Shown here piece after piece: positions 24,346-33,367 of a DNA stretch of 53,625 nucleotides; positions within the stretch are counted from its first letter, which is position 1; each line of letters begins with the position of its first letter. The stretch is from Collinsella sp. GTDB taxonomy: Bacteria > Actinomycetota > Coriobacteriia > Coriobacteriales > Coriobacteriaceae. The position numbers were made by a program, and so were the translations under genes. The DNA is taken from assembly GCA_019414325.1 (NCBI GenBank), contig DXMG01000004.1, positions 34,721 to 88,345 on the forward strand, in the 5' to 3' direction. A model generated the notes under the pieces. It was given only the letters and a program-made list of their open reading frames with translations, was not told the DNA's origin and made no database searches.

Positions 24346-25625
24346 ATGGTCTTAAGAATGCTTTCCGCATCAAAGAATTGCGCGAAAAGATTCTTTTTAC
24401 CATAGCTATGCTCGTCGTGTACCGCATTGGTGCGCACGTTCCTGTGCCCGGCATTCCCTTCCAGGGGATGCTGGGCCTTTTCTCGACCGATAACAATTCG
24501 GTCGCCGCAGGTGCTATGGCCCTCCTGAATCTTTTCTCTGGCGGCGCGTTGAGCTATGTGTCGGTGTTTTCGCTGGGCATCATGCCTTACATCACCAGCT
24601 CGATCATCCTCCAGATGCTCCAGGCCGTTGTGCCTTCCCTGCATGAGCTTGCCCGCGAGGGCGAGGTCGGTCAGACCAAGATTACGCAGTATTCGCGTTA
24701 CCTCACCCTGGCTCTGGCAATCCTCAACTCCGTGGGTTACCTCTTCCTCTTTAAGAGCTTCGGCATCAGCTTCAATGGCGCCGGCGCTCCCGAGATCATC
24801 TTCGACCTCATGATCGTCGGTACGCTCACCGCAGGCGCTATGCTGATCATGTGGATTGGTGAGCTCATCACCCAGCGCGGTATCGGCAATGGCATGTCGC
24901 TGATCATCTTTGCGAACATCATGGCCGGCCTTCCGCAGGCTATCTTCTCCAGCACCGAGGGTAATGCCGGTGGTATCATCACCATGGTGATTATCTGCGC
25001 CATCATCCTGCTGGTTATCCCGCTGATTGTTTTCCTTGAGCGCGGCCAGCGCCGCATCCCGGTCTCCTATGCCAAGCGCGTCGTGGGCCGTCGCATGATG
25101 GGTGGCCAGACCACCTACCTGCCCATCAAGGTCAACACCGCGGGCGTCGTGCCGATCATCTTTGCCTCGGCGCTGCTGTACTTCCCGGCTCAGATTGCCG
25201 TGTTCTTCCCCGGCATCGGCTGGATTCAGGCAGTTGCCTCTGCGCTTTCGACCGGTTGGCTCAACTGGGTGCTTAACGTTGTCCTCATCGTGTTCTTCGC
25301 GTACTTCTACACCTCTATGGTGTTCAACCCCGATGACACGGCCGACAACCTTAAGAAGCAGGGTGGCTTTATTCCGGGCGTCCGTCCGGGTAGGGCTACC
25401 GCGGCCTACATCAAGAACGCGCTCAACAAGATCACGCTTCCCAGCGCTGTCTTTTTGGCGCTCATCGCCATCGTGCCTTCGATCATCTTCTCCTTCACGG
25501 GTAACCATCTGATCCAGGCATTTGGCGGCACGTCCATCCTCATCATGGTCGGCGTCGTGCTCGACACGGTCGATAAGCTCGAAGGCCAGATCAAGATGTA
25601 TGATTACGATGGATTCTTTAAATAG
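24339..25625 (+). CDS. secY: protein translocase subunit SecY
   Basis: The 428-residue protein is SecY, the channel of the SecYEG translocon, with ten hydrophobic spans. Family strings include YRIGAHVPVPGI at the first span and the cytoplasmic-loop region ERGQRRIPVSYAKRVVGRRMMGGQTTYLP (shown only in part in most alignments). GTG 24339 overlaps the rplO end, which favours coupled translation. SecA, its motor, is encoded at 46.2 kb. Confidence 0.96.
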   Translation: MLNGLKNAFRIKELREKILFTIAMLVVYRIGAHVPVPGIPFQGMLGLFSTDNNSVAAGAMALLNLFSGGALSYVSVFSLGIMPYITSSIILQMLQAVVPSLHELAREGEVGQTKITQYSRYLTLALAILNSVGYLFLFKSFGISFNGAGAPEIIFDLMIVGTLTAGAMLIMWIGELITQRGIGNGMSLIIFANIMAGLPQAIFSSTEGNAGGIITMVIICAIILLVIPLIVFLERGQRRIPVSYAKRVVGRRMMGGQTTYLPIKVNTAGVVPIIFASALLYFPAQIAVFFPGIGWIQAVASALSTGWLNWVLNVVLIVFFAYFYTSMVFNPDDTADNLKKQGGFIPGVRPGRATAAYIKNALNKITLPSAVFLALIAIVPSIIFSFTGNHLIQAFGGTSILIMVGVVLDTVDKLEGQIKMYDYDGFFK

Positions 25626-25643
25626 GCTAGAGGAGGATTGCTC

Positions 25644-26270
25644 ATGAACCTCGTATTGCTCGGAGCTCCGGGTGCCGGTAAGGGCACCGTCGCACAGGAG
25701 CTCGTCGCCGAGTTTGGCGTCGCTCACATTTCCACGGGCGACCTGCTGCGTGCTGCCGTCAAGGGTGGCACCGAGCTTGGTATTCAGGCTAAGAAGTACA
25801 TGGACGCTGGCGAGCTCGTTCCCGACCAGCTCGTGATCGACCTTGTCAAGGAGCGCCTTGCTGCCGATGACGCCCAGCAGGGCTTCATCCTCGACGGCTT
25901 CCCGCGCAACACCGCCCAGGCTGTGACGCTCGATTCCGAGCTCTCCGCCATGGGTCGCGAGATCGACTGCGCCCTTCTGGTCGACGTGGCCCCCGAGGTC
26001 ATCATCGATCGTCTGTCTTCGCGTCGCACTTGCCGCGCCTGCGGTTACACCGGCACCGCTGCCGATGCTACCTGCCCCAAGTGCGCCGGCGAGATGTATC
26101 AGCGCGACGACGACAAGCCCGAGACCATCAAGAACCGTCTCGACGTCTACGAGAAGTCCACGAGCCCGCTCGTCGACTACTATCGTGGCCAGGGTCTGCT
26201 CAAGTCGGTCAACGGTGACCAGGCTCGCGAGACCGTGTACGGGGATGTCAAAGAGGCTCTCGGTCTATGA
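25644..26270 (+). CDS. adk: adenylate kinase
   Basis: The 208-residue enzyme interconverts ATP + AMP and 2 ADP. The P-loop GAPGAGKGT is near the N-terminus, the AMP-binding region is DGFPRNTAQA, and the lid carries four Cys (CRACGYTG ... CPKCAGE), so it is the zinc-binding form. ATG 25644 follows AGGAGG at normal spacing; a TTG six bases earlier is less likely. Its TGA stop overlaps the map start (ATGA). Confidence 0.96.
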   Translation: MNLVLLGAPGAGKGTVAQELVAEFGVAHISTGDLLRAAVKGGTELGIQAKKYMDAGELVPDQLVIDLVKERLAADDAQQGFILDGFPRNTAQAVTLDSELSAMGREIDCALLVDVAPEVIIDRLSSRRTCRACGYTGTAADATCPKCAGEMYQRDDDKPETIKNRLDVYEKSTSPLVDYYRGQGLLKSVNGDQARETVYGDVKEALGL

Positions 26271-27055
26271 TCAAGATTAAGTCTGCAACGCAAATCGAGC
26301 AGATGAAGAAGGCAGGAGCGCTATCTAAGATGGCGCTCCGCCACGTTGGAGCCATGGTGCGCCCTGGTGTTTCGACCTTTGAGCTCGATCAGCTCGCGGA
26401 GCAGATTATCCGTATGCATGGCGGCACCCCGGCCTTTAAGGGTTACGGCGGGTTCCCCGGTACCATTTGCGCATCGATTAACGATGCCGTGGTCCACGGT
26501 ATTCCCAACCCCGACATGATCCTGCGCGATGGCGATATCATCTCCATCGATACGGGAGCCGTTGTCGACGGTTGGGTTGGCGATAACGCTTGGACGTTTT
26601 TTGTCGGCACACCCACGCCCGAGGCCAAGGCCCTGTGCGAGGTCACGCGCGATTGCCTTAAGGCTGCCATCGAGCAGGCTGTTCCCGGTAACCATATCGG
26701 GGATGTTGGTTACGCCGTTCAGTCCCTCGCCGAGTCTCACGGTTACGGCGTGCTTCGTGACTATGTGGGCCATGGCATTGGCCGCGTGATGCACGAGGAC
26801 CCCAACGTTCCTAACTATGGAAAGAAGGGGAGGGGCGTTCGCCTCCAGGCCGGCATGGTCATTGCCATCGAGCCGATGGTTACGATGGGTTCCAACCATG
26901 TGAGCACGGGCTCCGACGGTTGGATTGTTACGACCAACGACCACCTGCCCGCCGCGCACTACGAGAACACCGTCGCCATTACCAATGACGGTCCGGTGAT
27001 TATCACCACGGATGCCCAAGGTGCTTGGTGTTCGCTCCAAGGCGGAGAAATGTAA
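26267..27055 (+). CDS. map: methionine aminopeptidase type I
   Basis: The 262-residue enzyme removes N-terminal Met from new proteins using two metal ions. Metal ligands sit in DTGAVVDGWVGDNAWTF (two Asp), GHGIG (His), EPMVTMG (Glu) and HYENTVAIT (Glu). The start overlaps the adk stop by four bases (ATGA), an unambiguous sign of translational coupling. Confidence 0.96.
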   Translation: MIKIKSATQIEQMKKAGALSKMALRHVGAMVRPGVSTFELDQLAEQIIRMHGGTPAFKGYGGFPGTICASINDAVVHGIPNPDMILRDGDIISIDTGAVVDGWVGDNAWTFFVGTPTPEAKALCEVTRDCLKAAIEQAVPGNHIGDVGYAVQSLAESHGYGVLRDYVGHGIGRVMHEDPNVPNYGKKGRGVRLQAGMVIAIEPMVTMGSNHVSTGSDGWIVTTNDHLPAAHYENTVAITNDGPVIITTDAQGAWCSLQGGEM

Positions 27056-27091
27056 CAAGTTCCACTTAGTTGTGGAGCCATTACGAAGTTA

Positions 27092-27120
27092 TTACGATGC
27101 GTGCATACGTGTTGTAGAAT
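27092..27120 (+). promoter_or_regulatory. candidate promoter for infA and the alpha operon
   Basis: TTACGA at 27092-27097 and TAGAAT at 27115-27120 are separated by 17 bases in the AT-richer gap after map. It would give the infA-rpmJ-rpsM-rpsK-rpsD-rpoA-rplQ genes their own start. Confidence 0.45.
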
Positions 27121-27159
27121 ACTCAATCGCTGTCGTTTTCTAGAGAAAGATGATTGCTT

Positions 27160-27378
27160 GTGAAGAAGGAAGACGCAATTGAGCTCGAGGGTACGGTAAA
27201 GGAACCGCTGCCCAATGCCATGTTTAAGGTCGAGCTCGAGAACGGTCATTCGGTTCTGTGCAACATTTCTGGCAAGATCCGAATGAATTACATCCGTATT
27301 CTCCCCGGTGACAGGGTTGTCGTGGAGCTTTCCCCGTACGACCTGACCCGCGGCCGCATCACCTATCGCTACAAATAG
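27160..27378 (+). CDS. infA: translation initiation factor IF-1
   Basis: The 72-residue protein is IF-1, an OB-fold factor blocking the A site during initiation. The strings EGTVKEPLPNAMFKVELENG and RGRITYRYK are conserved. GTG 27160 is taken as start (protein begins KKEDAIELEG); a TTG two codons earlier would add two residues. Confidence 0.96.
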   Translation: MKKEDAIELEGTVKEPLPNAMFKVELENGHSVLCNISGKIRMNYIRILPGDRVVVELSPYDLTRGRITYRYK

Positions 27379-27402
27379 CGGCACGCATACGCGCACTCCA
27401 TT

Positions 27403-27436
27403 TCCGACTGCAGGCTTAGCTCAACCTACGGTCGGA
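27403..27436 (+). promoter_or_regulatory. hairpin between infA and rpmJ
   Basis: TCCGACTG pairs with CGGTCGGA (7 of 8) and AGG / CCT extends it. It is in the 150-base gap before rpmJ-rpsM, where alpha operons in other bacteria carry an S4-binding leader; a similar role is only a guess. Confidence 0.35.
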
Positions 27437-27528
27437 TTGTGTGTGAAGACCAGCCATAGTTTTAAACGCCTGCGGCTGGGCGAGTAGATAGTAGGGAAGT
27501 AGTTTGAGCGCTACCGAAAGGAAGAACG

Positions 27529-27642
27529 ATGAAGGTACGTCCTTCGGTCAAGAAGATGTGCGATAAGTGCAAAATCATTAGGCGCCATGGCAAGGTCCTC
27601 GTCATTTGCGAGAACCCCCGTCATAAGCAGCGTCAGGGTTAA
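27529..27642 (+). CDS. rpmJ: 50S ribosomal protein L36
   Basis: This 37-residue protein is the zinc-ribbon L36: MKVRPSVKKMCDKCKIIRR followed by Cys (VICENPRHKQRQG), giving Cys-x2-Cys plus a Cys and a His. AAAGGAAG precedes ATG 27529. It is short but unmistakable, and rpsM follows 14 bases later. Confidence 0.95.
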   Translation: MKVRPSVKKMCDKCKIIRRHGKVLVICENPRHKQRQG

Positions 27643-27656
27643 GAGAGGAGACTACG

Positions 27657-28031
27657 TTGGCCCGTATTAATGGTGTCGACCTCCCGCGTGAGAAGCGCGT
27701 TGAGATCGGTCTGACCTACATTTACGGCATCGGCCGCACCACTGCGACGAAGATTTGCGTCGAGTGCAACGTTAACGTGGATACGCGCGTTAAGGACCTC
27801 ACCGAGAATGAGGTTAACGCCATCCGTGATTATATCGATAAGAACCAGATCATGGTTGAGGGCGACCTCCGCCGTGAGCGCAACCAGAACGTCAAGCGCC
27901 TTATGGACATCGGCTGCAACCGCGGCCTTCGTCACCGCAAGGGCCTCCCGGTCCGCGGCCAGCGCACCCACACTAACGCTCGTACCCGCAAGGGCCCGAA
28001 GCGTCAGATCGGTGCTAAGAAGAAGAAATAA
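27657..28031 (+). CDS. rpsM: 30S ribosomal protein S13
   Basis: The 124-residue protein is S13, which contacts the P-site tRNA and the 50S subunit. Conserved strings are ARINGVDLPREKRVEIGL and RGLRHRKGLPVRGQRTHTNA. It uses a TTG start at 27657 (AGAGAGGAG upstream), the only TTG start I assign in the window. Confidence 0.96.
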   Translation: MARINGVDLPREKRVEIGLTYIYGIGRTTATKICVECNVNVDTRVKDLTENEVNAIRDYIDKNQIMVEGDLRRERNQNVKRLMDIGCNRGLRHRKGLPVRGQRTHTNARTRKGPKRQIGAKKKK

Positions 28032-28045
28032 GGAGCGCTAGATAG

Positions 28046-28450
28046 ATGGCTACTGCTAAGAAGAACGTTCGCGCTGCCCGTCTGAAGCGCGCGGACCGTA
28101 AGAACATTTCCGTGGGCCAGGCTCACATTCGTTCTACGTTCAACAACACGATCGTTTCGATCACCGATCCCCAGGGCAACGTCATTTCCTGGAAGTCGGC
28201 TGGCCAGGTGGGCTTCAAGGGCTCCCGTAAGTCCACGCCGTTCGCTGCCCAGATGGCTGCCGAGGCTGCTGCCAAGCAGGCCATGGAGCACGGTATGAAG
28301 AAGGTTTCCGTCTTCGTCAAGGGCCCCGGCTCCGGTCGTGAGACCGCCATTCGCTCCCTCCAGGCTGCTGGCCTCGAGGTCTCGAGCATCCAGGACAAGA
28401 CCCCCATTCCGCACAACGGCTGCCGCCCCAAGAAGCGTCGCCGCGTGTAA
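28046..28450 (+). CDS. rpsK: 30S ribosomal protein S11
   Basis: The 134-residue protein is S11 in the platform of the 30S subunit. It contains HIRSTFNNTIVSITDPQGN and ends with the typical TPIPHNGCRPKKRRRV. The gap to rpsM is 14 bases. Confidence 0.97.
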   Translation: MATAKKNVRAARLKRADRKNISVGQAHIRSTFNNTIVSITDPQGNVISWKSAGQVGFKGSRKSTPFAAQMAAEAAAKQAMEHGMKKVSVFVKGPGSGRETAIRSLQAAGLEVSSIQDKTPIPHNGCRPKKRRRV

Positions 28451-28469
28451 CTGAAAGGATCGTATCAAT

Positions 28470-29066
28470 ATGGCAATCGACAGGACTCCTGTTCTTAAGC
28501 GCTGCCGTCAGCTCGGGATCGATCCCGCTGAGCTCGGTTACAGCAGCAAGAAGGAATCTATCCGTCAGCCCAAGCGCCGTCGCAAGGAATCTGAGTACGG
28601 CATGCAGCTGCGCGAGAAGCAGAAGGTCAAGTTCATCTATGGCGTTCTGGAGAAGCAGTTCCACGGCTACTTCAACAAGGCCCGCAAGATGAACGGCGTC
28701 ACCGGTGAGAACCTCATGATCATCCTTGAGTCTCGCCTCGACAACGTCGTCTTCCGTCTTGGCTTCGCCCGCACCCGCAAAGAGGCTCGTCAGTCCGTCC
28801 GTCACGGTCACTTCACCGTGAACGGCAAGCGCGTGGACATCCCGTCCTACCGCGTCAAGGCCGGCGACGTCGTCGCTGTCGGCGAGAAGTTCCGTGACCT
28901 CCTCCCCATCAAGGAGGCTCTGATTTCCTCCGAGCGCTTTGAGGTCCCTGGCTGGCTCGAGGTCGATATCGAGAAGCTGTCTGGTAACGTGCTCGCTCTG
29001 CCGACGCGTGAGCAGATCAGCGGTGATATCAACGAGCAGCTCATCGTCGAGCTCTACTCTAAGTAG
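28470..29066 (+). CDS. rpsD: 30S ribosomal protein S4
   Basis: The 198-residue protein is S4, a primary assembly protein with an S4 RNA-binding domain (LDNVVFRLGFARTRKEARQS, then HFTVNGKRVDIPSYRVK). S4 represses the alpha operon in other bacteria. The N-terminus has no zinc Cys set in the form some S4 proteins carry. Confidence 0.96.
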   Translation: MAIDRTPVLKRCRQLGIDPAELGYSSKKESIRQPKRRRKESEYGMQLREKQKVKFIYGVLEKQFHGYFNKARKMNGVTGENLMIILESRLDNVVFRLGFARTRKEARQSVRHGHFTVNGKRVDIPSYRVKAGDVVAVGEKFRDLLPIKEALISSERFEVPGWLEVDIEKLSGNVLALPTREQISGDINEQLIVELYSK

Positions 29067-29098
29067 TCCATCCGGGCTGCTGAGGCTGGAGGTAATAC

Positions 29099-30040
29099 AT
29101 GTCAGAATTCATTAGGCCTCAGGTTCAGGTCGAAGAGATCAACGAGACGTCTGCTCGTGTCTCCGTCGAGCCGCTCGAGCGTGGCTACGGCGATACGCTG
29201 GGTAACTCCCTTCGTCGCGTTCTTCTGTCCTCGCTCGAGGGTGCCGCCGTCGAGGCTATTCAGATCGATGGTGCGCAGCACGAGTTCATGACCATCCCTA
29301 ACATGGTCGAGGATGTCACCGACATCGTCCTGAATGTCAAGGGTCTTGTCTTCAGGGCTCTCGGCACGACCGACGAGGCGACCGCCACCATCTCGGTTGA
29401 CGGCCCCTGCGAGGTCACCGGTGCGGACTTCTTTATTCCGTCCGAGTTTGAGCTGGTCAACCCCGAGCAGCACATCGCTACGCTCACCGAGGGTGGCCAT
29501 CTCACCATGAGCATGCGCATCGGCTATGGCCGCGGCTATGTTTCTGGCGAGGCCAACAAGCGCGACAACGATCCCATCGGTGTGATCCATGTCGACTCGC
29601 TGTACTCGCCGGTTTCCCGTTGCGCCAAGCTCGTTGAGGCTTGCCGTGTCGGTCAGCATACCGACTACGACCGCCTTGTCCTCGAGATCGAGACCAACGG
29701 CTCCATCGCCCCGCGCGACGCCGTGGTCCAGGCTGCCAATATCATCAACCAGCATATGGCCGCCTTTATGAACCTTGCCGAGACCCCCGAGGTCGAGGAG
29801 GAGGCTTCGATCTTCGCTCCCGAGGTCACCAACGACAACGCCGAGCTGGACAAGCAGATCGAGGATCTGGACCTTTCCGTCCGTTCCTACAACTGCCTTA
29901 AGCGCGCCAGCATTCACTCGGTCCGTCAGCTCGTTGAGTTCTCGGAGAACGATCTGCTCAACATCCGTAATTTCGGTGTTAAGTCGATCGAGGAAGTGAA
30001 GGACAAGCTTGAGTCCATGGGCCTGAGCCTGAAGGCTTAA
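29099..30040 (+). CDS. rpoA: DNA-directed RNA polymerase alpha subunit
   Basis: The 313-residue protein is alpha. The N-terminal assembly domain has EPLERGYGDTLGNSLRRVLL, and the C-terminal domain that contacts UP elements and activators has LSVRSYNCLKRASIHSVRQL and ending GVKSIEEVKDKLESMGLSL. AGGTAATAC lies upstream of ATG 29099. It is followed by rplQ in the standard order. Confidence 0.97.
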   Translation: MSEFIRPQVQVEEINETSARVSVEPLERGYGDTLGNSLRRVLLSSLEGAAVEAIQIDGAQHEFMTIPNMVEDVTDIVLNVKGLVFRALGTTDEATATISVDGPCEVTGADFFIPSEFELVNPEQHIATLTEGGHLTMSMRIGYGRGYVSGEANKRDNDPIGVIHVDSLYSPVSRCAKLVEACRVGQHTDYDRLVLEIETNGSIAPRDAVVQAANIINQHMAAFMNLAETPEVEEEASIFAPEVTNDNAELDKQIEDLDLSVRSYNCLKRASIHSVRQLVEFSENDLLNIRNFGVKSIEEVKDKLESMGLSLKA

Positions 30041-30070
30041 TGCTTCGCATATTTGAGGAGAAACTAGACC

Positions 30071-30553
30071 ATGCGTCACAACGTTAAGAAGGGCCTTAAG
30101 CTCGGCACCGATGCGAGCCACACCAAGGCCATGAAGAAGAGCCTTGCTAAGGCCCTCTTCGAGAACGACCGCATCAAGACCACCGAGACCCGCGCTAAGG
30201 CGCTGCGTTCGGTCGTCGATCCGATCATCACTTGGGCCAAGAAGGGCGACCTGCACTCTCGTCGTCTGGCTATCGCCAAGCTCGGCGATAAGCAGCTCGT
30301 TGCCGAGATCTTCGACAAGGCTGCTCAGGGCATGTGGCAGGACCGCAACGGCGGTTACACCCGCATCATGAAGCTCGGTAACCGTAAGGGCGACAACGCT
30401 CCCATCGTTATCATGGAGCTCGTCACCGAGCCTTGCACGCCTAAGGCCAAGAAGGCTGCTCCGGCCCCCAAGAAGGCCGCTGCTCCCAAGAAGGTCGAGG
30501 CTGTCGAGGAGACCGCTGCCGAGGAGGCTCCTGCTGAGGAGACCGCTGAGTAG
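30071..30553 (+). CDS. rplQ: 50S ribosomal protein L17 with charged C-terminal tail
   Basis: The 160-residue protein is L17 (RHNVKKGLKLGTDASHTKAM start, RNGGYTRIMKLGNRKGDNAP core) and about 30 residues longer than the E. coli form. The extra tail is Lys/Ala/Pro then Glu/Ala rich and ends AEEAPAEETAE. A strong terminator follows. Confidence 0.96.
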   Translation: MRHNVKKGLKLGTDASHTKAMKKSLAKALFENDRIKTTETRAKALRSVVDPIITWAKKGDLHSRRLAIAKLGDKQLVAEIFDKAAQGMWQDRNGGYTRIMKLGNRKGDNAPIVIMELVTEPCTPKAKKAAPAPKKAAAPKKVEAVEETAAEEAPAEETAE

Positions 30554-30579
30554 ACATTCCGTCTGCATAGGCTATATTC

Positions 30580-30610
30580 GAGGGGTACGTTCGCGTACCC
30601 CTCTTTTTTT
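30580..30610 (+). terminator. rho-independent terminator after rplQ
   Basis: A perfect 10-bp stem, GAGGGGTACG / CGTACCCCTC, with a TTCG tetraloop is followed by seven T. It closes the ribosomal block and separates truA. Confidence 0.92.
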
Positions 30611-30645
30611 GTCGCGATACCGTTGCTTGTTTGTTGGGAGCGCCC

Positions 30646-31470
30646 ATGACTGCGCCGTCTGATTTCAATTCGATTTCCGAGCTTGACGCCACGCTCGTAT
30701 TTCGCGTGGCCTATGATGGCTCGTCGTATAGCGGATTTGCCGAGCAGCCGGGCCAGACGACGGTTGCGGGTGAGCTACGTCGAGCCATCGAGACGCTGCT
30801 TCGCCGCCCGATCGATCTGACGTGTGCGGGGCGTACCGATGCCGGCGTGCATGCCGTGGCTCAGTACATCAGCGTGCCCGTAACGGACGCTGAGCTCGCT
30901 TGTACGCGCCGTAGGTGGCTGCGGGCTATGGATGCCCTGCTGCCCAAAGATATCGCCATAAACGAGGTCTACAAGGCCCGTAAAGGCTTTTCTGCGCGTT
31001 TTGACGCGCGTTCCCGTACGTATACGTACCGTATTGCCGATCGAGATGCGCGCCCCGTGCTGTCCCGCGGTGCCGTGTGGTGGCATCGCTATCCCCTCGA
31101 CGTCGATGCGATGGCGGCCGCCTGCCCTGCGCTTTTGGGCGAGCAGGACTTTAAGAGCTTTTGCAAGGTTGCCTCTGCTGTGGGCAAGCCCACGCACCGC
31201 TGCGTGATGCGTGCGGAGTTTGGCCACGAGGTCGCTTTTGGCGAGGATATCCTGACCTTCACTATCGAGGGCAATGCGTTTTTGCACTCGATGGTGCGTA
31301 CCATTGTAGGAACGCTCGTGGAGATTGGCATGCATCGTCGCGATCCCCAGTGGATGCGCGAGGTTATTGACGCCCGTGACCGAACCGCTGCGGGTCCCAC
31401 GGCGCCTGCCTGCGGCCTTACGTTTATGGGTGTGGATTACGGCCCCGACGAGCTTGTCGTGCTCGACTAG
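30646..31470 (+). CDS. truA: tRNA pseudouridine synthase A
   Basis: The 274-residue enzyme makes pseudouridine at positions 38-40 of tRNA anticodon arms. The catalytic Asp is in CAGRTDAGVHA, and SYSGFAEQPGQTTV and GNAFLHSMVRTIVG are conserved family strings. ATG 30646 follows TTGGGAG; an upstream TTG is less likely. It is placed after rplQ, as in many Gram-positive genomes. Confidence 0.94.
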   Translation: MTAPSDFNSISELDATLVFRVAYDGSSYSGFAEQPGQTTVAGELRRAIETLLRRPIDLTCAGRTDAGVHAVAQYISVPVTDAELACTRRRWLRAMDALLPKDIAINEVYKARKGFSARFDARSRTYTYRIADRDARPVLSRGAVWWHRYPLDVDAMAAACPALLGEQDFKSFCKVASAVGKPTHRCVMRAEFGHEVAFGEDILTFTIEGNAFLHSMVRTIVGTLVEIGMHRRDPQWMREVIDARDRTAAGPTAPACGLTFMGVDYGPDELVVLD

Positions 31471-31523
31471 GGGAGTGCTCGGCGCGTCTGTGCCTTGCAC
31501 ATACTATGTGTGAGCTGCGCGTG

Positions 31524-31551
31524 TGCAACATCTGTTCTTGGCGTGCAACAT
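31524..31551. repeat. two TGCAACAT repeats 20 bp apart
   Basis: TGCAACAT occurs at 31524-31531 and 31544-31551, both after G(C)GTG. They lie upstream of the glycosyltransferase-like gene and could be protein-binding sites. Confidence 0.3.
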
Positions 31552-31622
31552 GTTAGGCGGCTCGTTGCTTTTATAGCTCGGGTGTACCATGAACGACAGT
31601 TTGATTTGGTGCTATCGAGAGG

Positions 31623-32672
31623 ATGGAAAACTTGGTTCGACGTGGCTCGCATCCGCGACTTTCGGTGATCCTTGTGGTAGAAGGTTCGCCCAGCTATGCG
31701 ATGCGTGCGCTCGAGAGTATCCAGAACCAAGACCTCTACGATTTGCAGATTGTCGTTGTCTGTCGCGATACTGCGCCCGGTGTGCGCCATTCGCTTCAAG
31801 TTGCTGCCGACAGGGACATCCATATTGATTTGATTGACGTCGAGGACGCGAAGCACAGCGCTTGTCTTCGTGCCGGTTTTGCTGCCTCGCGCGGCTCTCA
31901 AATCATCGCTATGAACGCCGATGAGTGGTTTGCTCCGCAGTCCCTTTCCAAGATGGTCGATATCGCGTGCGATACTGCGGCAGACATAGTGTTCCCCACG
32001 GTGTCGCTCGACCGCTATGATGCACATCGAGAGCGCCATTCGCGTGTCTTGGATGCTGCCTCTATTGCCATAGAAGACGAGTCTTCTATGGTGACTGGGC
32101 TGCCCCAGTTGATTTTGGGCGGCCTAGTCGCTCAGACCTCTGGCGTGATGTATAGCCGTCCGCTGTTTGAGGCATGCCTGTCGCGCGGCAAGGCGTACCG
32201 TACGGTTGAGTTTATGGCTTATGCGCTCTCGCAGGCACGATTCGTGTCCGGCTGCGGCGACGCTTGTTTCCACGCGGCGGCACCTAAGCTTACAGATGCC
32301 TTTGATCCCACCATGTATGCCAGGATATCCGATGACACTCGAGCGCTCGACGAGCTTGCGGACTCACTCTCGGAAGCAGATAGCGGTGGTCGGCTCAAGC
32401 TGGCAAGCCAAAAGTTCTACTTTGCCGGACTGGTCGCCTGCATCGAGAATTTGTGTCTGAGCCCGCATGGGGTGTCGTCAATCGAGCGTTCCGCCCGCAT
32501 GCGTGATATGCTCGAGGCGCCTCGAACCCGTCAGATGGTCGCCGCGCTCAGGGATAACCATCGGGGACTCGGTCTGTTGTTTGGGCCGATCGCCAGCGCC
32601 AAGCCCGCGCGCTGCGTGATGTGTACGCATCTGGCAGCTTTTCTTAACCGGACGGGCGCAAAAACCGCCTAA
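31623..32672 (+). CDS. glycosyltransferase family 2-like protein
   Basis: The 349-residue protein opens with a GT-A-type nucleotide-sugar fold: RLSVILVVEGSPSYAMRALESIQNQDL, then a metal-site-like NADEW at about 100 in place of a classic DxD. The remainder is helical and has no membrane span. It could modify a cell-surface glycan; acceptor and donor are unknown. An in-frame TGA lies seven codons upstream of ATG 31623, so this is the first usable start. No proper ribosome-binding spacing is present because GAGAGG abuts the ATG. Confidence 0.65.
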   Translation: MENLVRRGSHPRLSVILVVEGSPSYAMRALESIQNQDLYDLQIVVVCRDTAPGVRHSLQVAADRDIHIDLIDVEDAKHSACLRAGFAASRGSQIIAMNADEWFAPQSLSKMVDIACDTAADIVFPTVSLDRYDAHRERHSRVLDAASIAIEDESSMVTGLPQLILGGLVAQTSGVMYSRPLFEACLSRGKAYRTVEFMAYALSQARFVSGCGDACFHAAAPKLTDAFDPTMYARISDDTRALDELADSLSEADSGGRLKLASQKFYFAGLVACIENLCLSPHGVSSIERSARMRDMLEAPRTRQMVAALRDNHRGLGLLFGPIASAKPARCVMCTHLAAFLNRTGAKTA

Positions 32673-32683
32673 ACGGCTCATTA

Positions 32684-32711
32684 CGAAACAAACTTGCATA
32701 GAATTGTTTCG
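32684..32711. promoter_or_regulatory. inverted repeat upstream of argR
   Basis: CGAAACAA (32684-32691) and TTGTTTCG (32704-32711) are perfect complements 12 bases apart, in an AT-rich gap upstream of argR. It may be an operator or the terminator of the gene before it; no T tract follows. Confidence 0.35.
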
Positions 32712-32804
32712 AAATGCGTTCTTATACACAAAAGCCTTCAAATAGCGTTAAACTATTCAATCACTGATTGATTGTCTCCGCCATCTTTTGGAGAGAGGGT
32801 TTGT

Positions 32805-33242
32805 ATGGCTAAAAAACGCAATGGGCGCCAGGATGCCATTAGAGATATTGTGCGCAATAAGGATGTCCGCACGCAGCGCGTGCTGGTCGATGAGCTCCGT
32901 GCTATGGGCTTTGATTGCACGCAGGCGACTGTCTCTCGCGATATTGCCGATATGGGGCTGCGTAAGCTCCCTGAGGGCATCTATGTTCTGGCAGAGGACC
33001 TGCACCTGCAGCGTATGGTTTCCGAGCTCGTAACGGGCGTTCTGCGTACTGATAATCTGGTTATGATCAAGGCTCAGCCTGGCACGGCTTCCGGCATCGC
33101 CGCCGCCGTTGATGCGGCAGAGTTACCCGATGTGCTTGGCTCGCTTGCCGGCAACGATACGATTTTGGTTATTGCCCAGACGGCCGAGGACGGCGAGCGT
33201 CTCGAGGCGCTGATCAATAAGTTGAGCAATTCTCGCAAGTAG
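32805..33242 (+). CDS. argR: arginine repressor ArgR
   Basis: The 145-residue protein has an N-terminal winged helix (RQDAIRDIVRNKDVRTQRVLVDELRAMG, ATVSRDIADMGL) and a C-terminal hexamerisation/arginine-binding domain (GTASGIAAAVDAAELPDVLG, GNDTILVIAQ). ArgR senses arginine and controls its synthesis or breakdown. The start at 32805 follows GAGAGAGGG; the longer open frame from 32772 begins with unlikely residues. No arginine genes lie next to it, so it acts in trans. Confidence 0.93.
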   Translation: MAKKRNGRQDAIRDIVRNKDVRTQRVLVDELRAMGFDCTQATVSRDIADMGLRKLPEGIYVLAEDLHLQRMVSELVTGVLRTDNLVMIKAQPGTASGIAAAVDAAELPDVLGSLAGNDTILVIAQTAEDGERLEALINKLSNSRK

Positions 33243-33291
33243 GTGTGCGGGTCGTGCGCTCGGCATTGTGTGCGCTGACATAGTGGCTTGT

Positions 33292-33325
33292 AAGGGGCAT
33301 CGACGTTGGTCGGTACCCCTTTTTG
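33292..33325 (+). terminator. terminator after argR
   Basis: AAGGGG / CCCCTT and TCGAC / GTCGG build an interrupted stem, with TTTTT after it. Confidence 0.65.
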
Positions 33326-33367
33326 TTTGCCGGTATAAAGACCGCCCACCAGGTCGCTTCAAACTAA

